DNA from: JAGWRI01 sp035700805
GTDB lineage: Bacteria > Gemmatimonadota > Gemmatimonadetes > Gemmatimonadales > Gemmatimonadaceae
Direction: 5' to 3'
NCBI GenBank assembly: GCA_035700805.1
Contig: DASSOG010000046.1
Location: 1 to 64,000, forward strand
DNA length: 64,000 bases
The notes beneath the pieces were generated by a model. The model did no database searches. It was not told where the DNA came from and was given only the letters and a program-made list of their open reading frames with translations. Both the position numbers and the translations under genes were made by a program. This document shows, piece after piece, positions 25,295 through 34,251 of the stretch (position 1 is the first letter of the stretch; each line of letters opens with the position of its first letter).

Positions 25295-26587
25295 ATGACT
25301 CCGCGAATCGCCGAACTCTCCGCGTACACCGGCCAGTCCGTCACCATCCGCGGCTGGGTCACCCACGTGCGCTCCTCCGGCAAGATCGCCTTTGCCGTCA
25401 TCCGTGACGGCAGCGGCATCGTGCAGACGGTGCTGGTCAAGAGCCAGTTGTCGCCGGAGGTCTGGGCCCGGTTTGCCACCCTCACGCTCGAAACGTCGGT
25501 GGCCGTGACGGGTGAGGTGCGGGCGGAGGCGCGGTCGCCGGGCGGGTTCGAGATCGGGGTCACGCAACTGGACGTCGTGGGCACGAGCCCGACCGACTAC
25601 CCCATCCAGCCCAAGGAGCACGGCATCGACTTCCTGCTGGATCACCGCCACCTCTGGCTGCGGAGTCCGCGGCAGCGGGCGATTGCGGTGGTGCGGCACG
25701 AGATTGAGCAGGCCATACACGACTTCTTCTATGCACGCGGCTTCCTCCGCGTGGACACGCCGATCCTCACGGCGGCCATCGGCGAGCGGAGCGGGTTGTT
25801 CTCCACGGAGTACTTCGAGGAGGGCACGGCGTACCTGGCGCAGACGGGGCAGCTCTACGGCGAGGCGGCAGCCGCGGCGTTTGGCTGCATCTACACCTTT
25901 GGTCCCACGTTCCGCGCGGAAAAGTCCAAGACGCGGCGCCACCTCACCGAATTCTGGATGATCGAACCGGAGATGGCGTGGTACGACTCGGACGACAACA
26001 TGCGGCTGCAGGAGGAGTTCGTGTCCTTCCTGGTGGCGCGCGTGCTGGAACGGCGTCGCGCCGAGCTGGCCGAGCTGGAGCGCGACGTCTCGAAACTCGA
26101 GACCGTGAAGCCGCCATTTCCGCGCATCGATTACTCCGACGCGGTGACCATCCTGCAGGGCAAGGGCAGTTCGGTGAAGTGGGGTGACGACCTGGGCGCC
26201 GAAGACGAGGCGCTGCTGGTGGAAGGGCACGACCGCCCGGTGTTCGTCACGAACTACCCGAAGGAAGCCAAGGCCTTCTACATGAAGCAGAATCCCGACG
26301 ATCCGCGCACGGTGCTTTGCGATGACTGCCTGGCGCCCGAGGGATACGGCGAGATGATCGGCGGCTCGCAGCGCGAGGACGATTACGACCAGCTCCTGCA
26401 GCGCATCCAGGATGAGGGGTTGCCCCTGGACGCGTACGGCTGGTACCTGGACTTGCGGAAGTACGGCACGTTTCCGCATTCGGGGTTCGGCCTGGGGCTG
26501 GAGCGCACGGTGGCGTGGATCTGCGGGCTGCAGCATATCCGCGAAGTGATCGCCTTCCCGAGGATGATGTACCGCCTGCGGCCCTGA
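25295..26587 (+). CDS. asnS: Asparaginyl-tRNA synthetase
   Basis: 430 residues, the usual AsnRS length. Residues about 14-110 form the OB anticodon-binding domain (VTIRGWVTHVRSSGKIAFAVIRDG). The class II catalytic core has motif 2 (FGPTFRAEKSKTRRHLTEF-type with the Arg and Glu residues), and motif 3 GFGLGLERTVAWICGL near the C-terminus. AsnRS and not AspRS is indicated by the short length, the lack of a GAD insertion and the RAEKSKTRRHL-EFW form of motif 2. It charges tRNA-Asn. Start at MTPRIAELSA; upstream in-frame sequence has no ribosome-binding site. The second BNR gene follows 45 bp later. Confidence 0.93.
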   Translation: MTPRIAELSAYTGQSVTIRGWVTHVRSSGKIAFAVIRDGSGIVQTVLVKSQLSPEVWARFATLTLETSVAVTGEVRAEARSPGGFEIGVTQLDVVGTSPTDYPIQPKEHGIDFLLDHRHLWLRSPRQRAIAVVRHEIEQAIHDFFYARGFLRVDTPILTAAIGERSGLFSTEYFEEGTAYLAQTGQLYGEAAAAAFGCIYTFGPTFRAEKSKTRRHLTEFWMIEPEMAWYDSDDNMRLQEEFVSFLVARVLERRRAELAELERDVSKLETVKPPFPRIDYSDAVTILQGKGSSVKWGDDLGAEDEALLVEGHDRPVFVTNYPKEAKAFYMKQNPDDPRTVLCDDCLAPEGYGEMIGGSQREDDYDQLLQRIQDEGLPLDAYGWYLDLRKYGTFPHSGFGLGLERTVAWICGLQHIREVIAFPRMMYRLRP

Positions 26588-26632
26588 GGGCTGGGTGTTG
26601 CCGTGCGGGTCCGCGGTGTAGGATTGGCTGGC

Positions 26633-29281
26633 ATGAGGATACGAATCCAGGGCGCCATCGGCGCATGGGCGGTGGGACTGGCGTTGAGCGGGACCTCGGC
26701 GCGGGCGCAGCAGGCCACCACCGCGGCGGAACGCGCGGCCGCCTGGGGCCAGCACCAGGAGATGGCCCGGACGTCGTTCTTTCACGGCCTCGCGTGGCGG
26801 GCTGACGGCCCGGTCAAGACCGGGGCGCGCGTGGAGACCATCGCCATTCCCCCCGGCAATACCGGGACGATCTACGTGGGCACCGCCTCGGGGAACCTCT
26901 GGAAGACGGTGAACAACGGCCTCACCTGGCGTCCGATCTTCGATCACGAAAGCACGGTGGCCGTGGGCGATGTCGCGGTTGCGCCGTCGGATGCGCGCAC
27001 GGTGTGGGTGGGCACGGGGGAGGCACAGCCCCGATTCTCCGGCTACGACTTTCCGGGCACGGGGGTATTCAAGTCCACGGATGCGGGTGCGCACTGGACG
27101 GCAATGGGGCTGGACGATACGCAGCACATTGGCCGGGTGGTCATCGATCCCCGCAACGCGAACGTGGTGTACGTGGCCGCGATGGGGCATCAGTGGACGC
27201 CCAACGACGAGCGCGGGGTGTTCCGCACGCGTGACGGGGGCGCCCACTGGCAACGGGTGCTGTTCATTGACGACTCCACCGGCGTGATTGACGTGGCGCT
27301 GGATCCCGCCGATTCCCGCACGCTGTACGCCTGGGGCTGGCACATTGAGCAGGGGAACGCGGGGGGCTTCTTCAAGTCCACGGACGGCGGCGACCATTGG
27401 CGACACATTCGCGCGGGCCTGCCCTCCGGTCCGCTGGGCCGCGCCAACATCGGCGTGGCGCCGGGCGATGCCCGTGTGCTGTATCTCTTCCTGGATAACC
27501 GTGCGCCGTCCACGGTGAAGGGGCGGCCGTACGTGGGCGGCGAGGTGTATCGGTCCGACGATGCCGGCGAACACTGGCACAAGGCCAACACGCAGGACGT
27601 GTACGACGTGTTCGGCGTCTTTGGCTGGAAGTTCTGCGATGTGCACGTGGATCCACGCGATGCCAACCATCTCTATATCCTGGGCAACCGGGGGTTCCAG
27701 TCGCATGACGGGGGCGCCACCTGGACGCGCATTGGCGACCGGATCCTGCGCGTGCATGACACCGACGGCCGTGCGCTCCACCTGGACCAGCACGACCTGG
27801 TGATTGACCCGGCCAATCCCGACCGGCTGCTGCTGGGGAACGACGGCGGCGTGTTCATGTCGTACGACGCCGGGGAGAGCTGGCTGCACCTGAACAACAT
27901 CCCCGTCTCGCAGATGTACTTCGTGGCCACCGACGACCGCCGGCCGTACAACATCTACGCCGGCACGCAGGACAACGCGGCGGTGTACGGGCCCAGCAAC
28001 GCGTCGCTGGATGACGCCGAGCCGGCGCGCTGGCGCAGCGTGTACCTGGACCGGTGGACGGGCGGCGACAGCTTTGTCACCTTGCCCGATCCCACCGACC
28101 CGGACGTGGTGTACTACGAGCACCAGAACGGCGACATGCGACGGATGAACCTCGCGGGCACGTCGGTGCTCACGGGTGGTCCCAGCGCCACCGACATCCG
28201 TCCCCGGGCGCCGGATAACGCCCCGCGCGTGCGGTTCAGTTGGTATACACCATTCCTGATTTCCCATTTCAGCCCGCGCACGCTGTATGCCGGCGGCAAC
28301 CAGGTGCTCAAGTCCACCGACCGGGGGGACCACTGGACGGTGGTCAGCCCCGACCTGGGGGACCCGCCCGGCGGCGATCGCGACCTGGTGACCACCGGCG
28401 CGCTGACCCGCCTTGCGGAATCGCCCATCCGGCGCGGCATGCTGGCCGGCGGCACGGAGGGCGGGCGGCTCTGGCTGACCACGGATGACGGGGCGCACTG
28501 GGAGCGGGTGGGCGCCGGGCTGCCGGCGGAATGGACCACGAGTGTGGTGCTCTCCAGGTGGGACGCCGGCACGATGTACGCCAGCTTCACCGGCTTTCGC
28601 CAGGACGACGAGCGGCCATATGTGTTTGTGAGTACCGACACCGGCCGCACCTGGCGTTCCATTGCCGCCAGCCTGCCCCTGGAATCGGTGCACGTGATCA
28701 AGGAAGACCCGCTGGCGCCCAACGTGCTGTACGTGGGCACCAACCTGGGGGTGTACCTCTCGCGTGATCGCGGCGCCCACTGGGAGTCGTTGAGTGGCAC
28801 GCTGCCCACCACGCCCGTGATGGACCTGACGGTGCAGGCGCGCGAGCGCGAACTGGTGATTGGCACGTACGGCCGCGGCGCGTGGATTCTGGACCTCACG
28901 CCGGTGTACGACACGACGACGGTGTCGGCGGCACGGCCGCTGTACCTCTACCCGATTCGCGATGCCATGGTGGACTGGTTCGGGTGGGAGACGGTGCCTG
29001 GCGAGCGCCGCGGACGCAACGTGGCGCGGATGCAGGTGCAGAGCGCGGCGGCGGGGGAGGGCACCATCGTGGTGCGCGATTCCACGGGCCGCGCGGTCCG
29101 GCAGTGGCGCGCCCGGTTCACGCCAGGCGTCAACTCAGTAGTGTGGGACCTGCAGGCAGAGCGCCAGGACGGCACGCTGGCGGATGCGCGATCGGGGACG
29201 TACGACGTGGAGGTCTCGCAGGCGGGGGCCAGCGCGACGCGAAGGATCACGGTGCTGGCGGACCCGAACCGACCCCGTTGA
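26633..29281 (+). CDS. Sec-exported sortilin/VPS10-type BNR-repeat protein
   Basis: 882 residues with a Sec signal peptide (MRIRIQGAIGAWAVGLALSG to ARAQ). As in the 10367-13318 protein, the body consists of BNR/Asp-box propeller repeats (KTVNNGLTWRP, KSTDAGAHWTAM, RTRDGGAHWQRV, KSTDRGDHWTVV), here extending to about residue 770, and then a C-terminal FlgD/T9SS-like Ig strand region (VVRDSTGRAVRQWR and YDVEVSQAG). Such C-terminal Ig domains occur in secreted proteins of this type. Catalytic activity is unproven; family members are often labelled glycosyl hydrolases. TAGGA lies about nine bases upstream of the ATG. It converges with mazG. Confidence 0.82.
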   Translation: MRIRIQGAIGAWAVGLALSGTSARAQQATTAAERAAAWGQHQEMARTSFFHGLAWRADGPVKTGARVETIAIPPGNTGTIYVGTASGNLWKTVNNGLTWRPIFDHESTVAVGDVAVAPSDARTVWVGTGEAQPRFSGYDFPGTGVFKSTDAGAHWTAMGLDDTQHIGRVVIDPRNANVVYVAAMGHQWTPNDERGVFRTRDGGAHWQRVLFIDDSTGVIDVALDPADSRTLYAWGWHIEQGNAGGFFKSTDGGDHWRHIRAGLPSGPLGRANIGVAPGDARVLYLFLDNRAPSTVKGRPYVGGEVYRSDDAGEHWHKANTQDVYDVFGVFGWKFCDVHVDPRDANHLYILGNRGFQSHDGGATWTRIGDRILRVHDTDGRALHLDQHDLVIDPANPDRLLLGNDGGVFMSYDAGESWLHLNNIPVSQMYFVATDDRRPYNIYAGTQDNAAVYGPSNASLDDAEPARWRSVYLDRWTGGDSFVTLPDPTDPDVVYYEHQNGDMRRMNLAGTSVLTGGPSATDIRPRAPDNAPRVRFSWYTPFLISHFSPRTLYAGGNQVLKSTDRGDHWTVVSPDLGDPPGGDRDLVTTGALTRLAESPIRRGMLAGGTEGGRLWLTTDDGAHWERVGAGLPAEWTTSVVLSRWDAGTMYASFTGFRQDDERPYVFVSTDTGRTWRSIAASLPLESVHVIKEDPLAPNVLYVGTNLGVYLSRDRGAHWESLSGTLPTTPVMDLTVQARERELVIGTYGRGAWILDLTPVYDTTTVSAARPLYLYPIRDAMVDWFGWETVPGERRGRNVARMQVQSAAAGEGTIVVRDSTGRAVRQWRARFTPGVNSVVWDLQAERQDGTLADARSGTYDVEVSQAGASATRRITVLADPNRPR

Positions 29282-29349
29282 GCGCGGGAGCCGCGACGTC
29301 GCTCGATAGCTGACGTCAAAGCCCCCGATGGAGCGGGTGCCGCTCGCCT

Positions 29350-30141
29350 TCAACTGCCGGCGTTCCACTCCGCTTCGTCCCGTTTCACTTCGTCCCACAA
29401 CGCATCCAGCTTCTCCAGTCCGGCCGTCTGCACGTCCAGGCCGCTGGCGCGCGCGCGCTGCTCGATTGCCTGGAACCGCCGGGTGAACTTGGCATTCGCG
29501 CGATCCAGCGCGAGCGCCGGGTGCACGCCCGCCTTGCGGCACACGTTGACCACGGCAAACAGCAGGTCGCCGAGTTCGGACTCCCGCCGCGCGTGGGCCT
29601 CGTCGTACACGGGCGCGTTGCGATCGGCCGCCGGCATGTCCGCCAGTTCCTGCCGGACCTCACGAGTTTCCTCATCCACCTTCTCCAGCGGGCCCTGCAC
29701 GTCGGGCCAGTCGAAGCCCACGCCGGCTGCGCGCTCCTGCAGGCGGTAGGCGCGGTGCAGGCTGGGCAGGGTGGAGGGCAGCCCGTCCGCGATGCTCTCG
29801 CGCTTCCTGGCCTTCTGCGCTTCCCACGGCTGGCGCGCGCCTTCACCGTACAGGTGCGGATGGCGCCCCTTCATCTTGGTGACGAATCCGTCAGCCACGT
29901 CCTGGAACGAGAACGCCCCGCGCTCCTCGGCCAGCACCGAGTGGAAGAGCACCTGCAGCAGCAGGTCGCCCAGTTCCTCGCGGAGTTGCCGGTCGTCCCC
30001 CGCGTTGATGGCGTCGTCCACTTCGTACGCCTCTTCAATGAGGTAGGGGCGCAGCGACTGGTGAGTCTGCGCGGCGTCCCACTCGCAGCGCAGTCGGAGG
30101 TCGTGCATGAGTTCCAACGTATCTTCAAGTGGCCGTTTCAC
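29350..30141 (-). CDS. mazG: Nucleoside triphosphate pyrophosphohydrolase MazG
   Basis: 263 residues with two MazG repeats. The N-terminal one has CEWDAAQTHQSLRPYLIEEAYEV and EELGDLLLQVLFHS, giving the metal-binding EEAxE and ExxD motifs; the C-terminal one has ESELGDLLFAVVNVCRKAGV. MazG converts dNTPs/NTPs to monophosphates and removes damaged or excess nucleotides, and is linked to the stringent response. The canonical start CPWD is here CEWD, a mild substitution. It diverges from alr with a 53-bp gap and converges with the BNR gene at its end. Confidence 0.93.
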   Translation of the reverse strand: MKRPLEDTLELMHDLRLRCEWDAAQTHQSLRPYLIEEAYEVDDAINAGDDRQLREELGDLLLQVLFHSVLAEERGAFSFQDVADGFVTKMKGRHPHLYGEGARQPWEAQKARKRESIADGLPSTLPSLHRAYRLQERAAGVGFDWPDVQGPLEKVDEETREVRQELADMPAADRNAPVYDEAHARRESELGDLLFAVVNVCRKAGVHPALALDRANAKFTRRFQAIEQRARASGLDVQTAGLEKLDALWDEVKRDEAEWNAGS

Positions 30142-30170
30142 TTGCCTCGCCTCTCCTGGTCCGGTATACT
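30142..30170 (+). promoter_or_regulatory. Sigma70-like promoter of the alr-deoB-cdd operon
   Basis: TTGCCT (30142-30147), a 17-base spacer and TATACT (30165-30170), a strong -10. Transcription would begin near 30177, leaving about 18 bases before the alr ATG at 30195. It lies directly beside the mazG start (30141), so it may also influence the divergent gene. Confidence 0.65.
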
Positions 30171-30194
30171 ACCCGCCCTGCAAATGATAGCTCA

Positions 30195-31307
30195 ATGATA
30201 AGGGTCAGGACGCGCGCCTGGGTGGAGATTGATCTTGGCGCGTTGACGCGCAATGCGCGGCGGATCGCGGAGGCGGCGCGCGTGCCGCTGCTGCCGGTCG
30301 TCAAGGCGGACGCGTACGGGCTGGGGGCGGTGGGCGTGGCGCGCGCGCTGGAGCAGACCGACCCCTGGGGGTACGGGGTGGGTACCATCGAGGAAGGCGA
30401 GGAGCTGCGCGGCGCGGGCATCACGCGGCCCGTCCTGGTGCTCACGCCGATCCTGCCCGAGACCTTCGATGCCGCGCAACGCGCGGGCCTGCGCCCGGCG
30501 CTGGGAAATCGGGATGCCATTGCCGCCTGGGGCCCGACGGGCGCGCCGTGGCACCTTTCCATAGATACCGGGATGAACCGTGCGGGTGTGCCGTGGCGCG
30601 AGGTCGCGTCCATGGCCGGGCTGATCGCACAGCATCCGCCGGAGGGTGCGTTCACGCACTTCCACTCCGTGCTCAAGGATCGCGCATCGGTGGCCACGCA
30701 GACGCAGCGGTTTGTGGACGCGCTCGCGCGCCTCTCCTCGCGGCCGGCGGTGCTGCACGCCGAGTCCTCGGCGGCCATCGAGCACGGGGGCGGGCCTTCG
30801 CGATGGAACCTGGTGCGACCCGGCATCTTCCTGTTCGGCGTGGGCACCACCGGCGGGCTCAACCCCGAAGCGGTGGTGTCGGTGCGCGCGCGGATCGTCG
30901 AGTTGCGGCAGATCCGCGACGGCGACACGGTGAGCTACGGGGCCACGTGGCCGGCGCCGGGGTCGCACCCCGAGGACTGGCCGCGTCGCATCGCCACGCT
31001 TCCGTTGGGGTATGCCGATGGTTACCGGCGCGCGCTGGGCAACCGGGGGTGGGCGTTGCTGCACGGGCGACGGGTACCGGTGGCGGGGGCCGTGACCATG
31101 GACATGACCATGCTCGATGTGACAGACGTGACCTGCGAGGTGGGCGACGTGGTGACCCTGATCGGGCGCGACGGCGACGAACTGATCACCGTGCAGGACG
31201 CGGCGCGGGCCGGCCACCTTTCACCGTACGAACTGCTGACCGAACTGCATTCCCGGTTGCCGCGCCTCTACGTTGAGGGGGGCACGTCGGGGACGGAGGA
31301 CGCATGA
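30195..31307 (+). CDS. alr: Alanine racemase
   Basis: 370 residues. The PLP lysine is K37 in VVKADAYGLG and the second catalytic residue, tyrosine, is in VSYGATWPAPG. The C-terminal beta domain begins near residue 240 (VVSVRARIVELRQI) and includes LPLGYADGYRRALGN and DMTMLDVTDV. It converts L- to D-alanine for peptidoglycan. First gene of a tightly packed run: its TGA overlaps the ATG of deoB by four bases. The short leader has no clear Shine-Dalgarno. Confidence 0.93.
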   Translation: MIRVRTRAWVEIDLGALTRNARRIAEAARVPLLPVVKADAYGLGAVGVARALEQTDPWGYGVGTIEEGEELRGAGITRPVLVLTPILPETFDAAQRAGLRPALGNRDAIAAWGPTGAPWHLSIDTGMNRAGVPWREVASMAGLIAQHPPEGAFTHFHSVLKDRASVATQTQRFVDALARLSSRPAVLHAESSAAIEHGGGPSRWNLVRPGIFLFGVGTTGGLNPEAVVSVRARIVELRQIRDGDTVSYGATWPAPGSHPEDWPRRIATLPLGYADGYRRALGNRGWALLHGRRVPVAGAVTMDMTMLDVTDVTCEVGDVVTLIGRDGDELITVQDAARAGHLSPYELLTELHSRLPRLYVEGGTSGTEDA

Positions 31308-32476
31308 GCAAGCGGGCGGCAATTGTCGTGCTGGACGGCGTGGGCATCGGCGCAGCGCCGGACGCGTCGGCCTACGGCGACGTGGGCAGCGACACACTCG
31401 GCAACCTCTCGCGCGCCGTGCCGGGAGGATTCGACCTTCCGAACCTGCAGCGCGCCGGGCTGGGCAACATCGCGCCGCTGGCGGGTGTCCAGCGCGCGGA
31501 ACCCGCGACCTGCGCCTGGGGGCTCATGGAGCCCAAGTCGGCCGGCAAGGACAGCACCACCGGGCACTGGGAGCTGGCGGGGCTGCATCTGGCCCGGCCG
31601 TTCCCCACGTTTCCGCACGGCTTTCCGCGGGCCGTGGTGGACGACTTTGCGCAGCGCACCGGACGCGGGGTCCTTGGCAACGTGGTGGGGAGTGGCACCG
31701 TGATGCTCGAGCGGTACGGCGCCGAGCACGAACGCACGGGAAAGTGGATCGTTTATACGTCCGCCGACTCGGTGTTCCAGGTGGCCGCCCACGAACAGGT
31801 GGTGCCGCTGGCCGAGCTGTACCATGCGTGCGAAGTGGCGCGCGGCATGCTGACGCCGCCGCACGACGTCTCCCGCGTCATCGCGCGCCCGTTCACGGGC
31901 GCGGCGGGCTCGTACACGCGGACGCCCAATCGACGCGACTTCTCCATTGCCCCGCCGGGCGAGACACTGCTCGACGCGCTGGTGGCGGCCGGTATTCCGA
32001 CGGCCGGCGTAGGGAAGGTGGACGACCTCTTTGCCCGGCGAGGCATCGCGTCGCACCATTACGCCGACAATGCGCAGGGGCTGGCGGCCATTGCGCGGTG
32101 GCTGGACGCGGACGACGGTGGGTTCCTCTTTGCCAACCTGCTAGATTTTGACCAGCAATTCGGGCACCGAAACGACGTTCCGGGGTTCTATGGGGCGTTG
32201 CGCCAGCTCGATGCTGCGCTGCCCGTCCTGTTGTCTGCCCTCCGCGAGGACGACCTGCTGTTCATTACGGCCGATCACGGAAACGACCCGACTACCGCAT
32301 CCACCGATCACGCACGCGAGTGCGTGCCGTTGCTGGCTGCCGGTCCCCGTGTCCGCGCTCGCGATCTTGGTCGCCGGGCGACGTTCTCCGACCTGGGCGC
32401 GACGGTCGCCGAGTGGTTCGGCCTGGGCTTCCGCGGACGCGGCACGTCGTTCCTGCCGGCACTGGTGGCGGCGTGA
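31304..32476 (+). CDS. deoB: Phosphopentomutase
   Basis: 390 residues. The alkaline-phosphatase-superfamily metal ligands are present: VVLDGVGIG at the N-terminus, the nucleophile threonine region KDSTTGHWEL near residue 86, DDLFARRGI, and the C-terminal metal site FITADHGNDPT. It interconverts ribose or deoxyribose 1-phosphate and 5-phosphate in nucleoside salvage. It overlaps alr and the next gene, cdd, each by four bases. No deoA, deoC or deoD lies nearby; cdd is the partner here. Confidence 0.93.
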   Translation: MSKRAAIVVLDGVGIGAAPDASAYGDVGSDTLGNLSRAVPGGFDLPNLQRAGLGNIAPLAGVQRAEPATCAWGLMEPKSAGKDSTTGHWELAGLHLARPFPTFPHGFPRAVVDDFAQRTGRGVLGNVVGSGTVMLERYGAEHERTGKWIVYTSADSVFQVAAHEQVVPLAELYHACEVARGMLTPPHDVSRVIARPFTGAAGSYTRTPNRRDFSIAPPGETLLDALVAAGIPTAGVGKVDDLFARRGIASHHYADNAQGLAAIARWLDADDGGFLFANLLDFDQQFGHRNDVPGFYGALRQLDAALPVLLSALREDDLLFITADHGNDPTTASTDHARECVPLLAAGPRVRARDLGRRATFSDLGATVAEWFGLGFRGRGTSFLPALVAA

Positions 32477-32928
32477 AGGCGAGCGCCGCCGAGGGAAAGG
32501 CCCAGGTAGAAGCGCGCGTCGCCGCGGCACTGGGTGAACTGCGCGCGCACGCGGGCACCGCGATGGAGCGCGCGTACGCGCCCTATTCGCACTTCCGCGT
32601 GGGGGCCGCGCTCCTGACGGCCGATGGGTTCATTGCGGACGGGTGCAACGTGGAGAGCGCGGCGTTCCCGGCTGGCGTGTGCGCGGAACGCGTGGCCCTG
32701 GGTTCCGCGGTCACTGCCGGACACCGCGAATTTCTGGCGTTGGCCATTGCCACCGAGGCGGACCAGCCCACGCCGCCGTGCGGAACCTGCCGGCAGGCGC
32801 TCATGGAGTTCGGCGCCGACCTGGTGGTGCTGAGCACCACGCGCGGCGGCCAGGAAGCACGCTGGACGCTGGGCGAGTTGCTGCCGATTGCATTCACGCC
32901 CACCGCGCTTGGTCGCGGTGGCCACTGA
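32473..32928 (+). CDS. cdd: Cytidine deaminase
   Basis: 151 residues from a GTG that overlaps the deoB stop. Catalytic motif VCAERVAL (C70 as zinc ligand, E72 as proton shuttle) and PPCGTCRQAL (C103, C106) are typical of the short homotetrameric CDA. PYSHFRVGAALLT and NVESAAFPAG match the family's N-terminal region. It deaminates cytidine and deoxycytidine to uridine in pyrimidine salvage, consistent with its deoB neighbour. Confidence 0.93.
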   Translation: MKASAAEGKAQVEARVAAALGELRAHAGTAMERAYAPYSHFRVGAALLTADGFIADGCNVESAAFPAGVCAERVALGSAVTAGHREFLALAIATEADQPTPPCGTCRQALMEFGADLVVLSTTRGGQEARWTLGELLPIAFTPTALGRGGH

Positions 32929-32934
32929 CGCGCC

Positions 32935-34251
32935 GTGAACCGTTTCCGTCCTGCCTTCCGCCTGCGGCCGCTTGCCGTGCTCCTTGCCTTCGCGGGCGTC
33001 GCGGCCGTCGCGGCGTGCACTGACAACCTGGAGTCGGATGCGGGATGCCCGCTCCTGTGCCCCGGCCAGGATGTAGCGCTCCGCGACACCGTGCTCGACG
33101 CCGTGATGGTGGACTCGTCTGTTGCGGGGTTCCCGGCCATCGGCACGGAGTCGTATTTGCTCATCGGCACACGGGGAGATACCACGGACACCCGTGGCAT
33201 TTTCCGCTTCGATTCGCTGCCCACCACGTTCCGGCGCTCCGGCGTGCTGGTGGACTCGGCCATCCAGGCCGTGGACAGTGCGTACCTGCTCCTGCGGGTG
33301 GACACCCTGATCACCAAGCCCGGGGCCCCGGTGACGGTGAGTGTGTACGACGTGGAGACGGGGAGCACCGACAGCAGCGCGACCGACACGACCGTGGCGG
33401 TGCTGGCCCCGCTGTTCCGGGCGGATCGCCTGCTCGGCTCGGCCACGTTCGCTCCCGACTCGCTGACGGATACACTGCGCGTGCCCATCGTGAGTGATTC
33501 GCTGTTGGCGTTCATCACCGCCAACAAGCGGCTGCGGCTGGGCGTGCAGGTGACGGGCACGAATCGGGCGGAGCTGCTGATCGGCTCATCGAACAGCGCG
33601 CAGGCGGCGGAGATCACGTTCAAGCCGGTGGCGGCGGGTGACACGACGGGCGTCCCGCCCATGACCGTGCTGCTGCGCTCGTACACGCCCGTGGGGACCA
33701 GGCTGGCGTCGAACCTTCTGGATTATTTGATAGTGGTCAAGTCGCCGCCGGCGGCAGCGGTGCCGGTGGTGGCGGTGGGCGGGTTGCCGGGCCGCCGGCT
33801 CTACCTGCGGTTCAACCTGCCGCCTGGGATCGTGGACTCATCCACCATCCTGCGCGCCACGCTGGAGCTGCACCAGGTGGCGAACCCTGGCGCTCCCGAC
33901 GCGTCCGATTCGGTCGTGGTGTTGCCGCAAGCGGTGCTGGCTTCGGCGGCGGTGACCGACCTGACGCGGGCGCTGAGCATCATTGCCGATCCCGGTGACG
34001 TGGGGCTCGGCACGCAGGTGCGCTTTGCGCCGGCCGACAGCGGGTTGCGCGAGTTCGAGATGGTACAACTGGTGCGAGCGTGGCACCAGAACCTGGTGCC
34101 GGCGGACCCCCGCGCGCTGGCCATCCGGACGCAGCTCGAGGGGGTATCGGCGGCGCTATTCTGGTTCTCTGCATCCGACGGCCCGCTCGCGCTGCGGCCG
34201 CGCATCCATGTCACCTACGTTCCGCGGGGCGCGGGGGGAGGCGCGCCGTGA
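32935..34251 (+). CDS. Lipoprotein of unknown function, beta-rich
   Basis: 438 residues from a GTG start, with a lipobox (VAAC at about 25-28) and then a Cys-containing stretch (DAGCPLLCPG). The mature protein is beta-rich, with repeated strand-turn units (VSVYDVETGS, TTFRRSGVLVDSAIQAVD, DLTRALSIIADPGDVG). These are similar in feel to DNRLRE-type surface domains: structural repeats with exposed Asp/Asn loops. No domain can be named with certainty. It lies six bases after cdd and overlaps the following barrel gene by four, so the two envelope proteins may form a pair. Membrane side unknown. Confidence 0.6.
   Translation: MNRFRPAFRLRPLAVLLAFAGVAAVAACTDNLESDAGCPLLCPGQDVALRDTVLDAVMVDSSVAGFPAIGTESYLLIGTRGDTTDTRGIFRFDSLPTTFRRSGVLVDSAIQAVDSAYLLLRVDTLITKPGAPVTVSVYDVETGSTDSSATDTTVAVLAPLFRADRLLGSATFAPDSLTDTLRVPIVSDSLLAFITANKRLRLGVQVTGTNRAELLIGSSNSAQAAEITFKPVAAGDTTGVPPMTVLLRSYTPVGTRLASNLLDYLIVVKSPPAAAVPVVAVGGLPGRRLYLRFNLPPGIVDSSTILRATLELHQVANPGAPDASDSVVVLPQAVLASAAVTDLTRALSIIADPGDVGLGTQVRFAPADSGLREFEMVQLVRAWHQNLVPADPRALAIRTQLEGVSAALFWFSASDGPLALRPRIHVTYVPRGAGGGAP

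Noticed and set aside
25259..28780. A 1173-codon open frame on the minus strand opposite asnS and the second BNR gene
   Set aside because: It spans two well-supported plus-strand genes and is composed of His/Arg/Val-rich sequence without recognisable domains. Long antisense frames are common where third codon positions are mostly G or C.
29331..29345. GAGCGG/CCGCTC hairpin between the second BNR gene and mazG
   Set aside because: A 6-bp stem with a three-base loop and no U-run is weak and easily found by chance in this GC-rich sequence.
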